Positions 40,477-51,669 of a stretch of DNA of 64,000 nucleotides are shown one piece after another. Below the pieces are notes generated by a model that saw nothing but the letters and a program-made list of their open reading frames with translations, ran no database searches and was not told the origin of the DNA. The DNA is from Billgrantia campisalis (lineage in GTDB: Bacteria; Pseudomonadota; Gammaproteobacteria; Pseudomonadales; Halomonadaceae): positions 310,001-374,000 of the forward strand of contig NZ_JABFUC010000001.1 in assembly GCF_022341425.1 (NCBI RefSeq), written 5' to 3'. How positions within the stretch are numbered: position 1 is the stretch's first letter; each line of letters begins with the position of its first letter. Both the position numbers and the translations under genes were made by a program.

Positions 40477-41817
40477 CTAGCCGCCGGCGACCGTCATCTC
40501 ATCGATCAGCCAGCTGCCGCTGTGGATGCTGCCGCGGGTGTCGATATCGCTGCCCACCCCCGCCAGCCCCCGGTACATGGCCTCGAGATTGCCGGCGATG
40601 GTGAACTCCTCCACCGGATACTGGATCTCGCCGTTCTCCACCCAGAAGCCGGCGGCGCCGCGCGAGTAGTCGCCGGTGACACCGTTGACCCCCTGCCCCA
40701 TCAGCTCGGTGACCAGCACCCCGCGCCCCAGGCGCGCAAGCAGTGCCTCGCGGGATTCCAGCGGGGCGGCGATACGCAGGTTACGCGCCCCGCCGGCGTT
40801 GGCGGTGGTCTCCATCCCCAGGCGACGGGCACTGTAGGCAGAGAGCATGTAGCTCGCCAGGCGCCCCCCCTCGATGAAGACGTTGTTGCGGGTCTGCACG
40901 CCATCGTTGTCGAAGGGACTGCTGGCCATGGCGCCTCTTTCCATGGGCCGCTCTTCGAGACGGAACCACTCGGGAAACAGCGGCGTGTCGAGGCGCTCAC
41001 AGAGAAACGACGCCTGGCGATACAGGGCGCCGCCGGCGATGGCGCTCATCAGATGGCCGATCAGCCCACTGGCCAGGCTGGGGTCGAACAGCACCGGGAG
41101 CCGCCCGGTGGCCGGGCGCCGCGCCCCCAGGCGACGCAGGGTGCGCTCGGCGGCGCTCTTGCCCACCCGTTCCGGCGCCAGCAGCTCACGCGGATCGCGG
41201 GCACTGGTGTAGTCGTAGTCGCGCTGCATGCCGCCCGCATCCTCGGCGATCAGCATGCACGACAGCGAGTGCCGGCTGCCACGCTGGCTACCCAGAAAGC
41301 CGTGGCTGTTGGCATAGACCCTCACCCCTTCGCCGCTGGACAGCGAAGCACCTTCCGACTGGCGGATGCCCGGCTCGTGGCGTCCGGCCGCCTCGCAGGC
41401 CAGTGCCAGGTCGATGGCCTGCTCGGTGGTCAACGGCCAGGGGTGGTGGACGTTGAGGTCAGGCAGCTCGGTGGCCATCAGCGCGGCATCGGCGAGCCCC
41501 GCGGCGGGGTCCTCACCGGTATGCCGGGCGATCGCCACGGCCTTTTCCACCACGGCACGAATCGACGCCTCGCTGGCATCGGTGGACGAGGCGCTGCCCT
41601 TGCGGGCCCCCACGTAGACCGTCACCGCGATCCCCTGATCGCGGGACAGTTCGACGGTCTCCACTTCGCCCTCGCGGACGCTGACACCGACCCCCTGGTC
41701 GACGCTGGCGCCCACCTCGCAGGCATCGGCGCCCAGACGGCGCGCCAGCGCCAGCGCCTGTTCGGCGCCCGCCTCAAGCTGGGTCTGCTGGGCGGCGGCA
41801 TCAAAAGCCTGTGTCAT
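40477..41817 (-). CDS. pmbA: Metalloprotease PmbA/TldE
   Basis: 446 aa, catalytically inactive-type partner of TldD in the TldD/E peptidase, which processes microcin B17 and degrades unstructured peptides in E. coli. VSVREGEVETVELSRDQGIAVTVYVG, ASSPFDNDGVQTRNNVFIEGGRLASYMLS and the ending SWLIDEMTVAGG are family features; there is no HExxxH motif, as expected for TldE. Its partner tldD is 1 kb away on the same strand, on the far side of yjgA. Confidence 0.95.
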   Translation of the reverse strand: MTQAFDAAAQQTQLEAGAEQALALARRLGADACEVGASVDQGVGVSVREGEVETVELSRDQGIAVTVYVGARKGSASSTDASEASIRAVVEKAVAIARHTGEDPAAGLADAALMATELPDLNVHHPWPLTTEQAIDLALACEAAGRHEPGIRQSEGASLSSGEGVRVYANSHGFLGSQRGSRHSLSCMLIAEDAGGMQRDYDYTSARDPRELLAPERVGKSAAERTLRRLGARRPATGRLPVLFDPSLASGLIGHLMSAIAGGALYRQASFLCERLDTPLFPEWFRLEERPMERGAMASSPFDNDGVQTRNNVFIEGGRLASYMLSAYSARRLGMETTANAGGARNLRIAAPLESREALLARLGRGVLVTELMGQGVNGVTGDYSRGAAGFWVENGEIQYPVEEFTIAGNLEAMYRGLAGVGSDIDTRGSIHSGSWLIDEMTVAGG

Positions 41818-41886
41818 GCTGGTCTCCCTTTCTCCGGCCCCGGGCCGGATCTTCTTGATGTGGCTATCAAGCCCGCCGCTGCGGGC

Positions 41887-41895
41887 TGGTATACT
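41887..41895 (+). promoter_or_regulatory. Extended -10 promoter for yjgA
   Basis: TGGTATACT carries the TGn extension plus TATACT (5/6), 35 bp before the yjgA ATG in the 112-bp gap divergent from pmbA. No -35 is obvious, which is tolerable for extended -10 promoters. Confidence 0.5.
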
Positions 41896-41929
41896 GTGCG
41901 AATTCTCAAGCCTCAATGATGGATGCGGC

Positions 41930-42463
41930 ATGTCCCAGGATTCCCCCCGCGAGCTGCTCGCCCAGATCACGCTGTCGGATGACGACGAGCGCCCCAGCAA
42001 GTCCCAGCTCAAGCGCGAGATGCACGCCCTGCAGGCGCTGGGCGAGGCGATCATCGCCATGACCCCGGGCGAGCGCGCCCGTTTCCCGCTCTCCGACGAC
42101 ATGCTGGCGGCCGTCGAAGAAACCGCACGGATCCGCTCCCACGAGGGGCGGCGGCGGCACATGCAGTACGTCGGCAAGCTGATGCGCCGCGAAAACCTCG
42201 AGGCGATCCAGGCGGTCTTCGACGAGGTCGAGCACGAGGCGCGTCGTCGCGACCTGGCCTTTCACCGGCTCGAAGCCTGGCGCGACCGCCTCATCGAGGA
42301 GGGCGACGCCGCCGTTGAAGCCTTCGTCGCCGACCATCCCGACGTCGACCGCCAGACGCTGCGCCAGCTGATCCGCAATGCCCAGCGCGAACGCGAGAAG
42401 GGCAAGCCCCCCGCCAGCGCCCGCAAGCTGTTCAAGCTGATCCGCGATACGGCCGGGCTGTAG
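41930..42463 (+). CDS. yjgA: Ribosome-associated protein DarP/YjgA (DUF615)
   Basis: 177 aa, highly charged. PSKSQLKREMHALQALGEAI, RRRHMQYVGKLMRR and the C-terminal SARKLFKLIRD are the DUF615 hallmarks. In E. coli YjgA (DarP) associates with 50S assembly intermediates. Sits as a single plus-strand gene between pmbA and tldD, an arrangement common in Pseudomonas relatives. Confidence 0.93.
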   Translation: MSQDSPRELLAQITLSDDDERPSKSQLKREMHALQALGEAIIAMTPGERARFPLSDDMLAAVEETARIRSHEGRRRHMQYVGKLMRRENLEAIQAVFDEVEHEARRRDLAFHRLEAWRDRLIEEGDAAVEAFVADHPDVDRQTLRQLIRNAQREREKGKPPASARKLFKLIRDTAGL

Positions 42464-42485
42464 GCCGCTCGGGGCTGATCCGGCG

Positions 42486-42649
42486 GCAGGCCTGCGAGGA
42501 GGCGCTGTGAATACTTCCCTGTACGCTACCGATTCCCTGCGGCGCTCTCGCATCCTGCTCCGCTTGCAGGGCCGGTGCTGGCCATCCATGGCCAGCCCGT
42601 TCGGAGCAGTGCTCCTCACCCCTGGAATCGGACCTCCTCTTCGGCCTGC
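42486..42649. repeat. Nested palindromic non-coding element with four arm pairs
   Basis: Starting 23 bp after the yjgA stop, four inverted-repeat arms nest around one centre: 42486-42502 with 42633-42649 (outer, 14 of 17 pair), CCGATTCC 42529-42536 with 42624-42631, CTGCTCCG 42555-42562 with 42602-42609, and GCTGGCCAT 42577-42585 with 42588-42596. No coding frame here looks real. The size (164 bp) and symmetry suggest a dispersed palindromic repeat or MITE-like element; copy number cannot be seen from one window. Confidence 0.65.
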
Positions 42650-42729
42650 CCCCGGCGCCCCTCGCGTCATGGCGCCTCCAAGATTTCCCCTCCCCCCGCA
42701 AACGACGCCGAGCGAAGGCCAGACACGGC

Positions 42730-42794
42730 GGCGTTCGGCGAGCCAGCGGAGTTTAGGAGCCCTAAATGAGCATGGCGAGCCGAGCGCCAACGCC
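42730..42794. repeat. Second stem-loop module before tldD
   Basis: GGCGTTCGGCG (42730-42740) pairs with CGCCAACGCC (42785-42794, one bulge) and the apex is TTTAGG-AGC-CCTAAA (42752-42766). It is embedded in a longer non-coding stretch, about 42690-42810, between the four-arm element and the tldD stop at 42821. It may be an independent repeat or a terminator for tldD. The remaining sequence of this 357-bp gap shows no gene. Confidence 0.5.
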
Positions 42795-42820
42795 GTATGG
42801 GCGAGCGCAGGCACGTTCAC

Positions 42821-44275
42821 TCACGAGGCGGTGCCACCCACGGTCAGCTCATCGAGCTTCAAGGTCGGCTGGCCGACGCCCACCGGGACGCCCTGCCCCT
42901 CCTTCCCGCAGACGCCGATTCCGGTGTCCAGTTCCATATCGTGGCCGATCATCGACACCTGGCCCATGGCCTCGGGGCCGTTGCCGATCAGGGTCGCGCC
43001 CTTCACCGGGGCGGTGATCTTCCCATCCTCGATCAGGTAGGCTTCGCTGGCCGAGAACACGAATTTCCCCGAGGTGATATCCACCTGGCCGCCGCCGAAG
43101 CTCACCGCATAGATCCCCCGCCGCACGCTCTTGATGATATCCGCGGGGTCATCCTGGCCGGCCAGCATATAGGTGTTGGTCATCCGCGGCATTGGCAGGT
43201 GGGCGAAGGACTCGCGACGGGCGTTGCCGGTGGGGGCCATACCCATCAGTCGCGCGTTGAGCTTGTCCTGCATGTAGCCGGTGAGGATGCCGTCCTCGAT
43301 CAGCGGGGTGTACTGGCCCGGCGTCCCTTCGTCGTCCACGCTCAGCGAGCCGCGGCGGTCGGCCAGGGTGGCGTCGTCGACCACCGTCACCCCCGGGGCC
43401 GCGACCCGCTGCCCCATGCGCCCGGCGAAGGCCGAGCTGCCTTTGCGGTTGAAGTCGCCCTCCAGGCCGTGGCCCACCGCCTCGTGGAGCAGGATGCCGG
43501 GCCAGCCCGGCCCCAGCACCACCGGCAGCTGGCCGGCCGGGGCATCCACCGACTCCAGGTTGACCAGCGCCTGGCGCACCGCCTCCTTGGCGAAGCGCTC
43601 GGCGACGTTCTCATCGCGCAGCCGGGCCATGGCGTAGCGGCCACCGCCGCCGGCGCTGCCGCGCTCGCGGCGGCCGTTCTTGACGGCGATCACGCTGACG
43701 TTGAAGCGCACCAGCGGACGCACGTCCGCCGCCAGGCTGCCGTCGCTGGCGCGCACCAGCACCACCTCGTGCACCCCGGTGAGGGAGGCGCTGACCTGGG
43801 CCACCGACGGGTCCGCGGCGCGAGCCACCCGGTCGGCCTGCTTGAGCATGGTGATCTTCTCTTCTGCGGTGAGCCCGGAGAGCGGGTCGAGGGCCGCATA
43901 GCGTACCGTGGACTGACTGATCACCCGCGGCGCCACGGCCAGCTGGGTCCCGCTGCGCACGATGCCGGCGGCGGTGCGGCCGGTCTCGGCCAGGGCATCG
44001 GCGGTGATCTGGTTGGAGTAGGCGAACCCGGTCTTCTCGCCGGCCATGGCGCGCACCCCGACGCCGCCGTCGATGTTGTAGCCAGCCTCCTTGACCTCGC
44101 CGTCCTCCAGCACCCAGCTCTCGTGCCAGCTGCGCTGGAAGTAGAGATCGGCGTAGTCGACCCCCGGGGCCAGGACATGGCCGAGGCCGACGTCGAGGGC
44201 CTCCAGGTCCAGGCCCCCCGGGGTCAGCAGGATCTCGGCGGCGGTATCGAGCAGGGCATGCGGTCGTGATGTCAT
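42821..44275 (-). CDS. tldD: Metalloprotease TldD
   Basis: 484 aa, catalytic half of the TldD/E heterodimeric zinc peptidase. The metal-binding helix [11 protein letters not shown] carries the family HExxxH motif; [29 protein letters not shown], and [20 protein letters not shown] are also diagnostic. ATG 44275 overlaps the yhdP stop by 4 bp. The partner pmbA is on the same strand downstream of the yjgA locus. Confidence 0.96.
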   Translation of the reverse strand: MTSRPHALLDTAAEILLTPGGLDLEALDVGLGHVLAPGVDYADLYFQRSWHESWVLEDGEVKEAGYNIDGGVGVRAMAGEKTGFAYSNQITADALAETGRTAAGIVRSGTQLAVAPRVISQSTVRYAALDPLSGLTAEEKITMLKQADRVARAADPSVAQVSASLTGVHEVVLVRASDGSLAADVRPLVRFNVSVIAVKNGRRERGSAGGGGRYAMARLRDENVAERFAKEAVRQALVNLESVDAPAGQLPVVLGPGWPGILLHEAVGHGLEGDFNRKGSSAFAGRMGQRVAAPGVTVVDDATLADRRGSLSVDDEGTPGQYTPLIEDGILTGYMQDKLNARLMGMAPTGNARRESFAHLPMPRMTNTYMLAGQDDPADIIKSVRRGIYAVSFGGGQVDITSGKFVFSASEAYLIEDGKITAPVKGATLIGNGPEAMGQVSMIGHDMELDTGIGVCGKEGQGVPVGVGQPTLKLDELTVGGTAS

Positions 44276-47200
44276 TCGGCACTTTCCAGTGTGATCTGCG
44301 GCGCGTCCCAGGGACCGCGCACGCGGTAGTGAATTCGGGTGACCCGGTCGATGGCACCGCCAAACAGGCGGTCGGCGATGAACAGCGCACCGCCCACCAC
44401 CGGCGCACCGGCGATGACCGCGGCCAGCGCCAGATTGCGACTCACCGGGACTGTGACGCCCAGGCGCTGATCGAGTTCCCGTCGCACCAGGTCGACGCTG
44501 CCCTCCAGGGTGAAGGAGGTGGCCGGCCCCTCGATGGCGACCGGCCCACGGGTTTCAAGAACGCCCTCGTAGAGGGTAGCGCCTCCGTCCACGCTGTCGA
44601 AAGCGGTACCCTGCCCGGTCACGTCGGAGAAGTCCAGCCGCAGCCGACGCACCAGGTTGTCCACGTTGAACAACCCGATCAGCCGCGCCGAGGGCGACTC
44701 CACATTGACGAAACGCCCGTTGCGCAGCGCCACATCGACACTGCCACGCGAGCGGGCCAGGGCAAACTGCCAGGGCGCACCCGGCCAGGCCAGCTGGCTG
44801 CGTACCCGGGTCTCGCCGCTGCGAATGGTCACCGGCTGCCCCAGCCGCTCCAGCGCCGTGCCCAGGTCGCGCCCATCCAGGTCGAGCCGGGCCCGGGTCA
44901 GGCTGGAACCGGCCCCGGCGGCCTCCCACACCAGATCTCCCCGCGCCGACACCTGGCCCAGGGTCAGGCCCAGCGGGGCGATGCTCAGCCGATCACGGCC
45001 GGCGGACCAATAGGCGGTGAAGGGCCCGAAACGCCGACCCCGACGCTCGATATCGGCGATACGCAGCCGGCCATCGGGCAGACGGGTCACCCAGCCCGGC
45101 AGCGCCACCGGCTCGGGCGCCGCCACCGCCACTTCATCGAGCAGCTCACCGGGCGAATCGTCCTCCTGGGCCAGAAAACCGTCCAGCGACAGCCGCGACA
45201 GGGCGATATCCAGCGGCATGTCGAGCCGTGGGCGATAGTCGAGATGGCCCGCCACCAGGCTGCCGTCCAGGGCCACTCGCCAGCCGCCGCCCACCTGCGC
45301 CTCGGCCCTGGCGTCCAGCGAGCCGATACAGCCGTCGGGCCCCATCAGGCAGGAGACCCATAGCTCCAGGCGGCGCAGCGCCGCTCTTTCTGCCGTGGGA
45401 AGGTGCGCCTCATCGACCAGGGGCGCCAGGGCCCGCCCCCAGGCGACAGGGTCGAGGCGCGGCTGCTCGATCGCCACCTCCCAGCCTTCGGCCTGGGGCC
45501 AGCTCGGCGCCGCAGGCAGGCGCCCCAGCCACAGCTGGCCCTGCCCCACGGTCGAGCCGGGGCGGTGGCGGCGCCAGCGCAGCAGGACATCACGTCCCAG
45601 CTCCGCACGCAGCTGCGGCCCGTCGAGATCCACGTCCACACGCAGGGGGCGAACCGCACCGGCCGACTTGCCCAGTGGCTCGGGCAGGTCGATGGCCACG
45701 CCGCTCAGGTCGCTGCGCAGCGCCAGGGAGTTGCCGGCATCACCCAGCGCCAGCCGGCCTCGCCAGGCCAGGCGTCCGGAAAGGCGCTCGTCGAGTGCCC
45801 CCGCGCCGCCCAGGGCGAGGAATCGTGCCACCTGGGCGGTGCCCGACAGGTCGATGCCGCCGGCCCGGGTATCGACATCGGCCGATACGGGCCCGCCCAG
45901 CAGCTGCGCCTGAAGCCGACCCTCGAGCCCGCCGTCCTCACCGCGCTGCCGCCAGGCCAGCGGCCCACTCAGGTCCTGGAACACCAGGCCCAGCGAGCGC
46001 TGCTCGAGCCGCTCGAACGCCACCTCGGTGTCGATATCGAGTTGGAAGGCCTCGGGCGCTCCCAGGCGCATGTCCAGCGCTAAGTCCCCCTCGGCGCGTC
46101 CCGCTCCCCGCCAGTCGTCGAGCAGGCGCATGCCGTCCACCGGCAGCGCCCGCAGATAGCGGCGCAGGGACTCGGCATCGGCGGCCAGCTCGCCGCTCAC
46201 CCGCAGACGATCGTCATCCAGGGTCACCCGCCCCCGGCGAGCCTCGACGCCGTGGCTCTCGGCGTACGTCACCTCGCCCTCCAGGCTGCCCACGCCCACC
46301 CGCAGCTGCCCCTCTACCGCCTCCAGCGCCGGCCAGCCGGGGGCAAAGGCCAGGCGCCCTCGCTCGATGGCCAGGTTGAGATCCAGCTTGGGGGCGAGCG
46401 GCTCGGCGGCGGCGAACAGCGGCAGGTGCAGCTGCAGGCTGCCCGCCGGCACATAGCCCGCTACCCCGTCGGCCAGCCAGTCGTTGAGGGCATCGCCCAG
46501 TACGCCCACGGGCAGCCAGTCGACCAGCGGCCGCTCCAGGGCGTCGGCATCACGGAAGCGCAGGTCCAGGCCGAGACCGCCGGCGACGCCCCCGCCCACC
46601 GCCAGGCCGAACCCGCCCTCGACCTCGGCGCCCTGCCAGCCGGCGCGCAGCCCTCGTCCGCTAACGAAGGTACGCGGTCCGTCATAGGACCAGGCCACCT
46701 CGCCGCTGGCATGGGACAGCGCCATGGGCGCGGCGAACACCTCGGGGAAATTCAGGGTGGCGTCCCCCGCGCCGACGAAGCGCACGCGGCCGGTGAGGTC
46801 GCGGGCTTCGACCCAGGCGTCGATGGGGCCGCCGCCCGGGGCCTGCCCCCAGGGCGACACCTCGACGCCGTAAACCGCCGCACGAGCCAACCAATGGCCC
46901 TGCTCGAGGCCGAACCCCAGGCCCTCGACGCGGCCGCGCGGCGCCAGGGTCTCGATCACTCGCGTCAGCCCCTCCGGCAGCGGGACCCGATCGCGCCAGG
47001 CCGCCAGCGAGGCCAGGTCGAACTCGCTAGTGTTGAGCCACCAGTCGTCGCCGCGATGGCGCAGGTGCCAGTGCCGCGGCAGCGCCGGGCCCGGCGCCTC
47101 CGCCAGTTCGCTGGGTTCGGCCCAGTCGACGGTGCCGGCATCCCCCTGCAGCCAGGCGTCCCAGCCGGCCTCGCTGCGCAGCCACTGGCCGCGAGCCTCG

Positions 47201-48108
47201 ACGCCCTCCAGAGCAACGATCTCGTCGTCATGGCGAAATGCCAGGCGCGGCACGTCGAGATCGAGCCGCGCATCGACCAGGGCGCCGCGGTGCCAGCGTC
47301 CCCACAGCCGGGCCTCCCCCTGGGCCTCCTCCAGTCGCAGGGGGTCATTACGGGTGAATACCTCCACCAGATCGATCAGGGTATCCAGGCGCATGTCGGC
47401 CTGCAGTGCGGCGCTGAAGTCGCTCAGCCCACCGGGGCCGGGGAAGACCTCCAGGACCGCCTGCAGCGAGGCCTCCCGCTGGCCGGCCAGATGCACCTCG
47501 CCCTCGAGATGGGCGTGGCGGGCATCGCCGGTCATCAGCACCCGCGGGGCGAGCAGTTCGACACGGCGCTCGCGGCCGTGCAGCACCAGCCTCAGGTCCT
47601 CGACCCAGGCGCGCTGGCGCAGCAGCACCCCGACCCAGAAATCCAGGCGCTCGAAGTTAAATTCGGTCTCGGGGCGCAGCTCGGGGGGAATCTCAGCGGG
47701 ATCGGGCCAGTGCCAGCCGCCCCGTTCATCCTGATAGAGGTGCAGGGTGAGCCCGCGCAGCCGGGCATCCTCCACCACCGGGATGCCTTCGCGCAGGCTG
47801 GCGCCGGTGTCCAGGCGCAAGCGGGCGTGCTCGGCTTCCAGTAGCGGAAGCGACCCGCGGCTTTCGGCGGTGCGGATGGTCAGCTCCCCGGCCTCGAGCT
47901 GGGGGTCCAGGCCGTAGAGCCCCGCCTGCAGATGCCCCAGCTCGACCTGGGCGTTGAAGCGCGCCGCCAGCAGCGACTCCAGCCGCGGCGCCTGGCTATC
48001 CACCTGCATCAGTGCCAGACGCAGCACCAGCAGGGCCAGGGCCAGCAGCGTCAGAACGATCGCCGCCAGGGTCAGCGTCCAGCGGCTCAGCAGGCGTATC
48101 GGATGCAT
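44272..48108 (-). CDS. yhdP: YhdP family AsmA-like envelope protein
   Basis: 1278 aa, similar to E. coli YhdP (about 1266). A single N-terminal transmembrane helix (about residues 10-33) is followed by a very long beta-rich periplasmic part of the AsmA/TamB/DUF3971 type and a C-terminal AsmA-like region with [25 protein letters not shown] and [25 protein letters not shown]. In E. coli YhdP, TamB and YdbH share the job of bringing phospholipid to the outer membrane. It lies between rng and tldD. Confidence 0.93.
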   Translation of the reverse strand: MHPIRLLSRWTLTLAAIVLTLLALALLVLRLALMQVDSQAPRLESLLAARFNAQVELGHLQAGLYGLDPQLEAGELTIRTAESRGSLPLLEAEHARLRLDTGASLREGIPVVEDARLRGLTLHLYQDERGGWHWPDPAEIPPELRPETEFNFERLDFWVGVLLRQRAWVEDLRLVLHGRERRVELLAPRVLMTGDARHAHLEGEVHLAGQREASLQAVLEVFPGPGGLSDFSAALQADMRLDTLIDLVEVFTRNDPLRLEEAQGEARLWGRWHRGALVDARLDLDVPRLAFRHDDEIVALEGVEARGQWLRSEAGWDAWLQGDAGTVDWAEPSELAEAPGPALPRHWHLRHRGDDWWLNTSEFDLASLAAWRDRVPLPEGLTRVIETLAPRGRVEGLGFGLEQGHWLARAAVYGVEVSPWGQAPGGGPIDAWVEARDLTGRVRFVGAGDATLNFPEVFAAPMALSHASGEVAWSYDGPRTFVSGRGLRAGWQGAEVEGGFGLAVGGGVAGGLGLDLRFRDADALERPLVDWLPVGVLGDALNDWLADGVAGYVPAGSLQLHLPLFAAAEPLAPKLDLNLAIERGRLAFAPGWPALEAVEGQLRVGVGSLEGEVTYAESHGVEARRGRVTLDDDRLRVSGELAADAESLRRYLRALPVDGMRLLDDWRGAGRAEGDLALDMRLGAPEAFQLDIDTEVAFERLEQRSLGLVFQDLSGPLAWRQRGEDGGLEGRLQAQLLGGPVSADVDTRAGGIDLSGTAQVARFLALGGAGALDERLSGRLAWRGRLALGDAGNSLALRSDLSGVAIDLPEPLGKSAGAVRPLRVDVDLDGPQLRAELGRDVLLRWRRHRPGSTVGQGQLWLGRLPAAPSWPQAEGWEVAIEQPRLDPVAWGRALAPLVDEAHLPTAERAALRRLELWVSCLMGPDGCIGSLDARAEAQVGGGWRVALDGSLVAGHLDYRPRLDMPLDIALSRLSLDGFLAQEDDSPGELLDEVAVAAPEPVALPGWVTRLPDGRLRIADIERRGRRFGPFTAYWSAGRDRLSIAPLGLTLGQVSARGDLVWEAAGAGSSLTRARLDLDGRDLGTALERLGQPVTIRSGETRVRSQLAWPGAPWQFALARSRGSVDVALRNGRFVNVESPSARLIGLFNVDNLVRRLRLDFSDVTGQGTAFDSVDGGATLYEGVLETRGPVAIEGPATSFTLEGSVDLVRRELDQRLGVTVPVSRNLALAAVIAGAPVVGGALFIADRLFGGAIDRVTRIHYRVRGPWDAPQITLESAE

Positions 48109-48112
48109 CGGC

Positions 48113-49576
48113 TCACATCAGCACGATGTCGTACTGCTCCTGGGAGTAGTGGTTTTCGACCTGGAAGCGAATGGTCTTGCCGATGAAGGTCTCCAGGTCG
48201 GCCACCGCCGCAGAGTCCTCATCGAGCAGGCGATCCACTACCGCCTGGGACGCCAGCACCATGTAGGTTTCTGCATTGTAGGCGCGCTCCTCGCGCAGGA
48301 TCTCGCGAAAGATCTCGTAGCACACCGTCTCGGCGGTCTTCAGGGTGCCGCGCCCGCTACAGGTTGGACAGGCTTCGCACAGCGTCTGCTCCAAGCTTTC
48401 GCGGGTGCGCTTGCGCGTCAGCTGGACCAGCCCCAGCTCGGTGACCCCGGTGCACTTGGTCTTGGCATGGTCGCGCTCCAGCGCCTTCTCCAACACCCGC
48501 AGCACCTGGCGCTGGTGCTCGGGATCCTCCATGTCGATGAAATCGATGATGATGATCCCGCCCAGGTTGCGCAGGCGCAGCTGGCGGGCGATGGCGTTGG
48601 CCGCCTCGAGGTTGGTCTTAAAGATGGTCTCCTCGAGGTTGCGATGGCCCACGTAGCCGCCGGTGTTGACGTCGATGGTGGTCATCGCCTCGGTGGGGTC
48701 GATCACCAGGTAGCCGCCGGACTTGAGCTGCACCTTGCGCCCCAGGGCCTTCTGGATCTCGTCCTCGACGCTGTAGAGGTCGAAGATCGGCCGCTCACCG
48801 GGATAGTATTCGATGCGCGCCGAGGAGTCGGGCATGAACTCCCGGGCGAACTCCACCAGCTTGACGTAGTTCTCACGGGAGTCGATGCGCACCTTCTCGA
48901 TATCGTCGCGCATCAGGTCCCGCAGGGTGCGGATGAACAGCGGCAGGTCGTCGTAGATCACGCTGGGCGCCGGGGCGGTGATCTTGCGCTCGCTGACCTT
49001 GCGCCACAGCCGCAGCAGGAAGTGCATGTCGGCGTAGAGCTCCTCGTTGCCGATGCTCTCCGCCGCGGTGCGCACGATGAAGCCGCCGGTCACCTCCAGC
49101 TCCTGCTCGGCCTGCACCTGTTCGAGGCGTTCGCGCAGGCGCTCGCGTTCGCGCTCGTCCTCGATGCGCTGGGAGACCCCGTGGTGCGGCGAGTCGGGCA
49201 TGTAGACCAGGTAGCGCGACGGCACCGACAGGTGGGTCGTCAGCCGCGCCCCCTTGGAGCCGATGGGGTCCTTGGTCACCTGCACCACCAGCGCCTGGCC
49301 CTCATGCAGCAGTTGGCCGATGGAGACCTGCTCATCGGCCGGGGTGCCGACGGGCATCACCTCATGGGCGTGGATGAAGGCCGCGCGATCCAGGCCGATG
49401 TCGACGAACGCCGCCTGCATGCCCGGCAGCACCCGCACCACTCGCCCCTTGTAGATATTGCCGACGATGCCGCGCCGCCGGGTCCGCTCGATGAGCGCCT
49501 CCTGCAGCACGCCGTTTTCCACCACGGCGACGCGGGTTTCCATCGGCGTCAGGTTGATCAATACTTCGCCGCTCAT
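48113..49576 (-). CDS. rng: Ribonuclease G
   Basis: 487 aa endoribonuclease of the RNase E/G family; matures the 5' end of 16S rRNA and degrades some mRNAs. N-terminal S1 domain (GNIYKGRVVRVLPGMQAAFVDIGLDRAAFIH), catalytic aspartates in TTIDVNTGGYVG and IIIIDFIDM, the zinc-link CPTC in CEACPTCSGRGT, and the short RNase G C-terminus ending QYDIVLM, with no RNase E scaffold tail. It overlaps none of its neighbours; maf lies 46 bp upstream. Confidence 0.97.
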   Translation of the reverse strand: MSGEVLINLTPMETRVAVVENGVLQEALIERTRRRGIVGNIYKGRVVRVLPGMQAAFVDIGLDRAAFIHAHEVMPVGTPADEQVSIGQLLHEGQALVVQVTKDPIGSKGARLTTHLSVPSRYLVYMPDSPHHGVSQRIEDERERERLRERLEQVQAEQELEVTGGFIVRTAAESIGNEELYADMHFLLRLWRKVSERKITAPAPSVIYDDLPLFIRTLRDLMRDDIEKVRIDSRENYVKLVEFAREFMPDSSARIEYYPGERPIFDLYSVEDEIQKALGRKVQLKSGGYLVIDPTEAMTTIDVNTGGYVGHRNLEETIFKTNLEAANAIARQLRLRNLGGIIIIDFIDMEDPEHQRQVLRVLEKALERDHAKTKCTGVTELGLVQLTRKRTRESLEQTLCEACPTCSGRGTLKTAETVCYEIFREILREERAYNAETYMVLASQAVVDRLLDEDSAAVADLETFIGKTIRFQVENHYSQEQYDIVLM

Positions 49577-49622
49577 GCGGAAATCCTTATCCAGTCCAGT
49601 CTCGGGGCATTATGACACACTG

Positions 49623-50243
49623 TTATCGCGAGTCGGCCCTGCACCAGAGGGGAACCCCCTGGCGCGCCAGCAGCTCGGCGGTCTCGAACAGCGGCAGCCC
49701 GACCACCGCCGAGTGACTGCCCTCGATGCGCGCGACGAACACCGCCGCCAGCCCCTGGATGGCATAGCCGCCGGCCTTGTCGGCGGGCTCACCGGTGGCC
49801 CAGTAGGCATCGATCTCGGCGGCGGCGATCTCGCGCATCACCACCCGGGTCGTCACGCAGCGCTCGAGCACACCGGCGGGGCCGCTCACCGCCACCGCGG
49901 TGAGCACCTCGTGGTCGCGTCCCGACAGCGAGCCCAGCATGGCGGCGGCGTGGGCCTGGTCGCGGGGCTTGCCGAGGATCTCACCGTCGCACACCACGGC
50001 GGTGTCCGAGCCCAGGGTGGGCAGGGTCGTGCCGCGGGCGCCGGCGCAGGCCTTCTCCCGGGCCAGGCGGGTCACATAGGCCACCGCCGCCTCTCCCGGC
50101 CGCGGCGTCTCGTCGATGTCCACTGGCCTGACCTCCACCGCCACGCCGATCGACGCCAGCAGCTCGCGGCGGCGCGGCGAGGCCGACGCGAGGCATAGCA
50201 CCGGCGGACAGGGGGCGGCAGGGGGGCGATGAATGGCGGCCAT
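49623..50243 (-). CDS. maf: Maf family nucleotide pyrophosphatase (YhdE type)
   Basis: 206 aa. [19 protein letters not shown], the [15 protein letters not shown] loop, [15 protein letters not shown] and KAGGYAIQG are the Maf/HAM1-like core; Maf proteins hydrolyse non-canonical or dTTP/UTP-type nucleotides and are linked to septum formation. ATG 50243 has GGGAG 5 nt upstream. It lies between mreD and rng as in E. coli. Confidence 0.95.
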   Translation of the reverse strand: MAAIHRPPAAPCPPVLCLASASPRRRELLASIGVAVEVRPVDIDETPRPGEAAVAYVTRLAREKACAGARGTTLPTLGSDTAVVCDGEILGKPRDQAHAAAMLGSLSGRDHEVLTAVAVSGPAGVLERCVTTRVVMREIAAAEIDAYWATGEPADKAGGYAIQGLAAVFVARIEGSHSAVVGLPLFETAELLARQGVPLWCRADSR

Positions 50244-50257
50244 AATGACTCCCGGAC

Positions 50258-50749
50258 TCACGCAGCGCCGGCCAGCCGACGCTCCATGGCCTGGAACATG
50301 GTGGTCAGCCAGGGCCACAGGACGGCGCCGATCAGCGACGGCAGCAGAAAGGAAAGGTGCATCGAGAAGGGACCGAACAGGGTGCGCAGCCACTGCTCGA
50401 CCAGCTGTACCAGCCCCAGCAGCACCAGGATCAGCAGCGACTGCTGGAGCAGCGAATAGGCACGAAAGCGCGGATAGATCAGCGCGGCCAGGAAGGCCAG
50501 CAACGACAGCGTCAGGGCGTTCTGGCCAAGCGGCGCCCCCTCGATCAGGTCGAGCAGGATCCCCAGCACGAAGCCGTGAAAGACCCCGACCCGGGACGGC
50601 GCCGACATGCACCAGTAGATCAGCATCAGCCCCAGCCAGTCGGGGCGCCAGATCTGCCAGCCATCGGCCAGCGGCATCACCTGCAGGCACAGCGCCAACA
50701 GCAGCGTCAGCCACACCCAGGGCAGCGCGGTAGCGGGGGCAGCGGCCAT
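50258..50749 (-). CDS. mreD: Rod shape-determining membrane protein MreD
   Basis: 163 aa, five to six hydrophobic segments. [42 protein letters not shown] and [12 protein letters not shown] fit the MreD family. Part of the elongasome with MreB, MreC, RodA and PBP2. The ATG shares its first base with the mreC stop (TGATG). Confidence 0.95.
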   Translation of the reverse strand: MAAAPATALPWVWLTLLLALCLQVMPLADGWQIWRPDWLGLMLIYWCMSAPSRVGVFHGFVLGILLDLIEGAPLGQNALTLSLLAFLAALIYPRFRAYSLLQQSLLILVLLGLVQLVEQWLRTLFGPFSMHLSFLLPSLIGAVLWPWLTTMFQAMERRLAGAA

Positions 50750-51669
50750 CAGCCGGATTCCTCCGTGTCGGGCGCCTCGATCAGCGCATCAGGGGGCTCG
50801 TCGCCGGGCAGCTCGCGATCCCAGCCCGCATCGTCGGGCACCGGGGCGGGCTCAGGCGGAAACAGCAGCAGGAAGTGGCGCGAGCGCTGCAGCCGGGCCA
50901 CCGGCGCGGCCGCGACGCGGGCGAAGGGCTGGCCGGGGTCGTGCTCCACCTCGGTGACCCGCGCCACCGGGTAGCCCGGCGGAAAGCGTCCGGCCAGCCC
51001 CGAGGTGACCAGCAGGTCGCCCACGCGAATATCGGCGGTATCCGGCACGTGGAGCACACTCAGGGCATCGTACTGGCCGGTGCCCTGGACCACGAAGCGC
51101 AGGCCGTTGCGGTTGACCTGAACCGGCAGCGCGTGGCTGGCGTCGGCCACCATCAGTACCCGGCTGGAGTAGGCCGACACCGCCGTGACCTGGCCCACCA
51201 GGCCCGAGGCATCCATCACCGGCTGGCCGACAAAGACCCCGTTGCGGCGCCCGCGATCGATCACCATCTGCTGGGCGAAAGGGTCGCTGTCCAGGGAGAG
51301 CAGCTCGGCGGTGATGTAGGGCACTTCGTTGCGCGCCGCCGCTCCGAGCAGTTCACGCAAGCGGACGTTCTCGGCGGTCAGGCTCGACATGTGCTGTACG
51401 CGGTGGGAGAGGTGCAGGATCTGCTCGCGCAAGCGACGATTCTCCTCCACCAGGGCACGCTGCTCGGACAGCGCCAGCGCCCCCCAGGTCAGGACATCGC
51501 TGGGCACGCTGACCACCCACTGGATCGGCGCCACCACCGTGGAGAGCTGGGCCCGCACCTCTTCCATGCGGGTGAAACGGTGGTCAACGAACATCAACGC
51601 GGAAGCGGCGATCGCACACAGCAGCATGCGATAGCCCGGCACCGATCCGTGCGAGAACAGCGGTTTGAT
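50749..51669 (-). CDS. mreC: Rod shape-determining protein MreC (start codon probably AUC)
   Basis: Bitopic elongasome scaffold. N-terminal transmembrane helix ([14 protein letters not shown]), coiled coil ([20 protein letters not shown]), then the beta-barrel periplasmic domain ([69 protein letters not shown]). The first ordinary start is GTG 51642, but the frame upstream reads I-KPLFSHGS. This matches the family N-terminus M-KPLFS-x-G, with ATC at 51669 in the Met position and GGAGG 9 nt upstream, so I extend to 51669. The stop overlaps mreD. If AUC is not used, the protein is 297 aa from GTG. Confidence 0.93.
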   Translation of the reverse strand: MKPLFSHGSVPGYRMLLCAIAASALMFVDHRFTRMEEVRAQLSTVVAPIQWVVSVPSDVLTWGALALSEQRALVEENRRLREQILHLSHRVQHMSSLTAENVRLRELLGAAARNEVPYITAELLSLDSDPFAQQMVIDRGRRNGVFVGQPVMDASGLVGQVTAVSAYSSRVLMVADASHALPVQVNRNGLRFVVQGTGQYDALSVLHVPDTADIRVGDLLVTSGLAGRFPPGYPVARVTEVEHDPGQPFARVAAAPVARLQRSRHFLLLFPPEPAPVPDDAGWDRELPGDEPPDALIEAPDTEESG

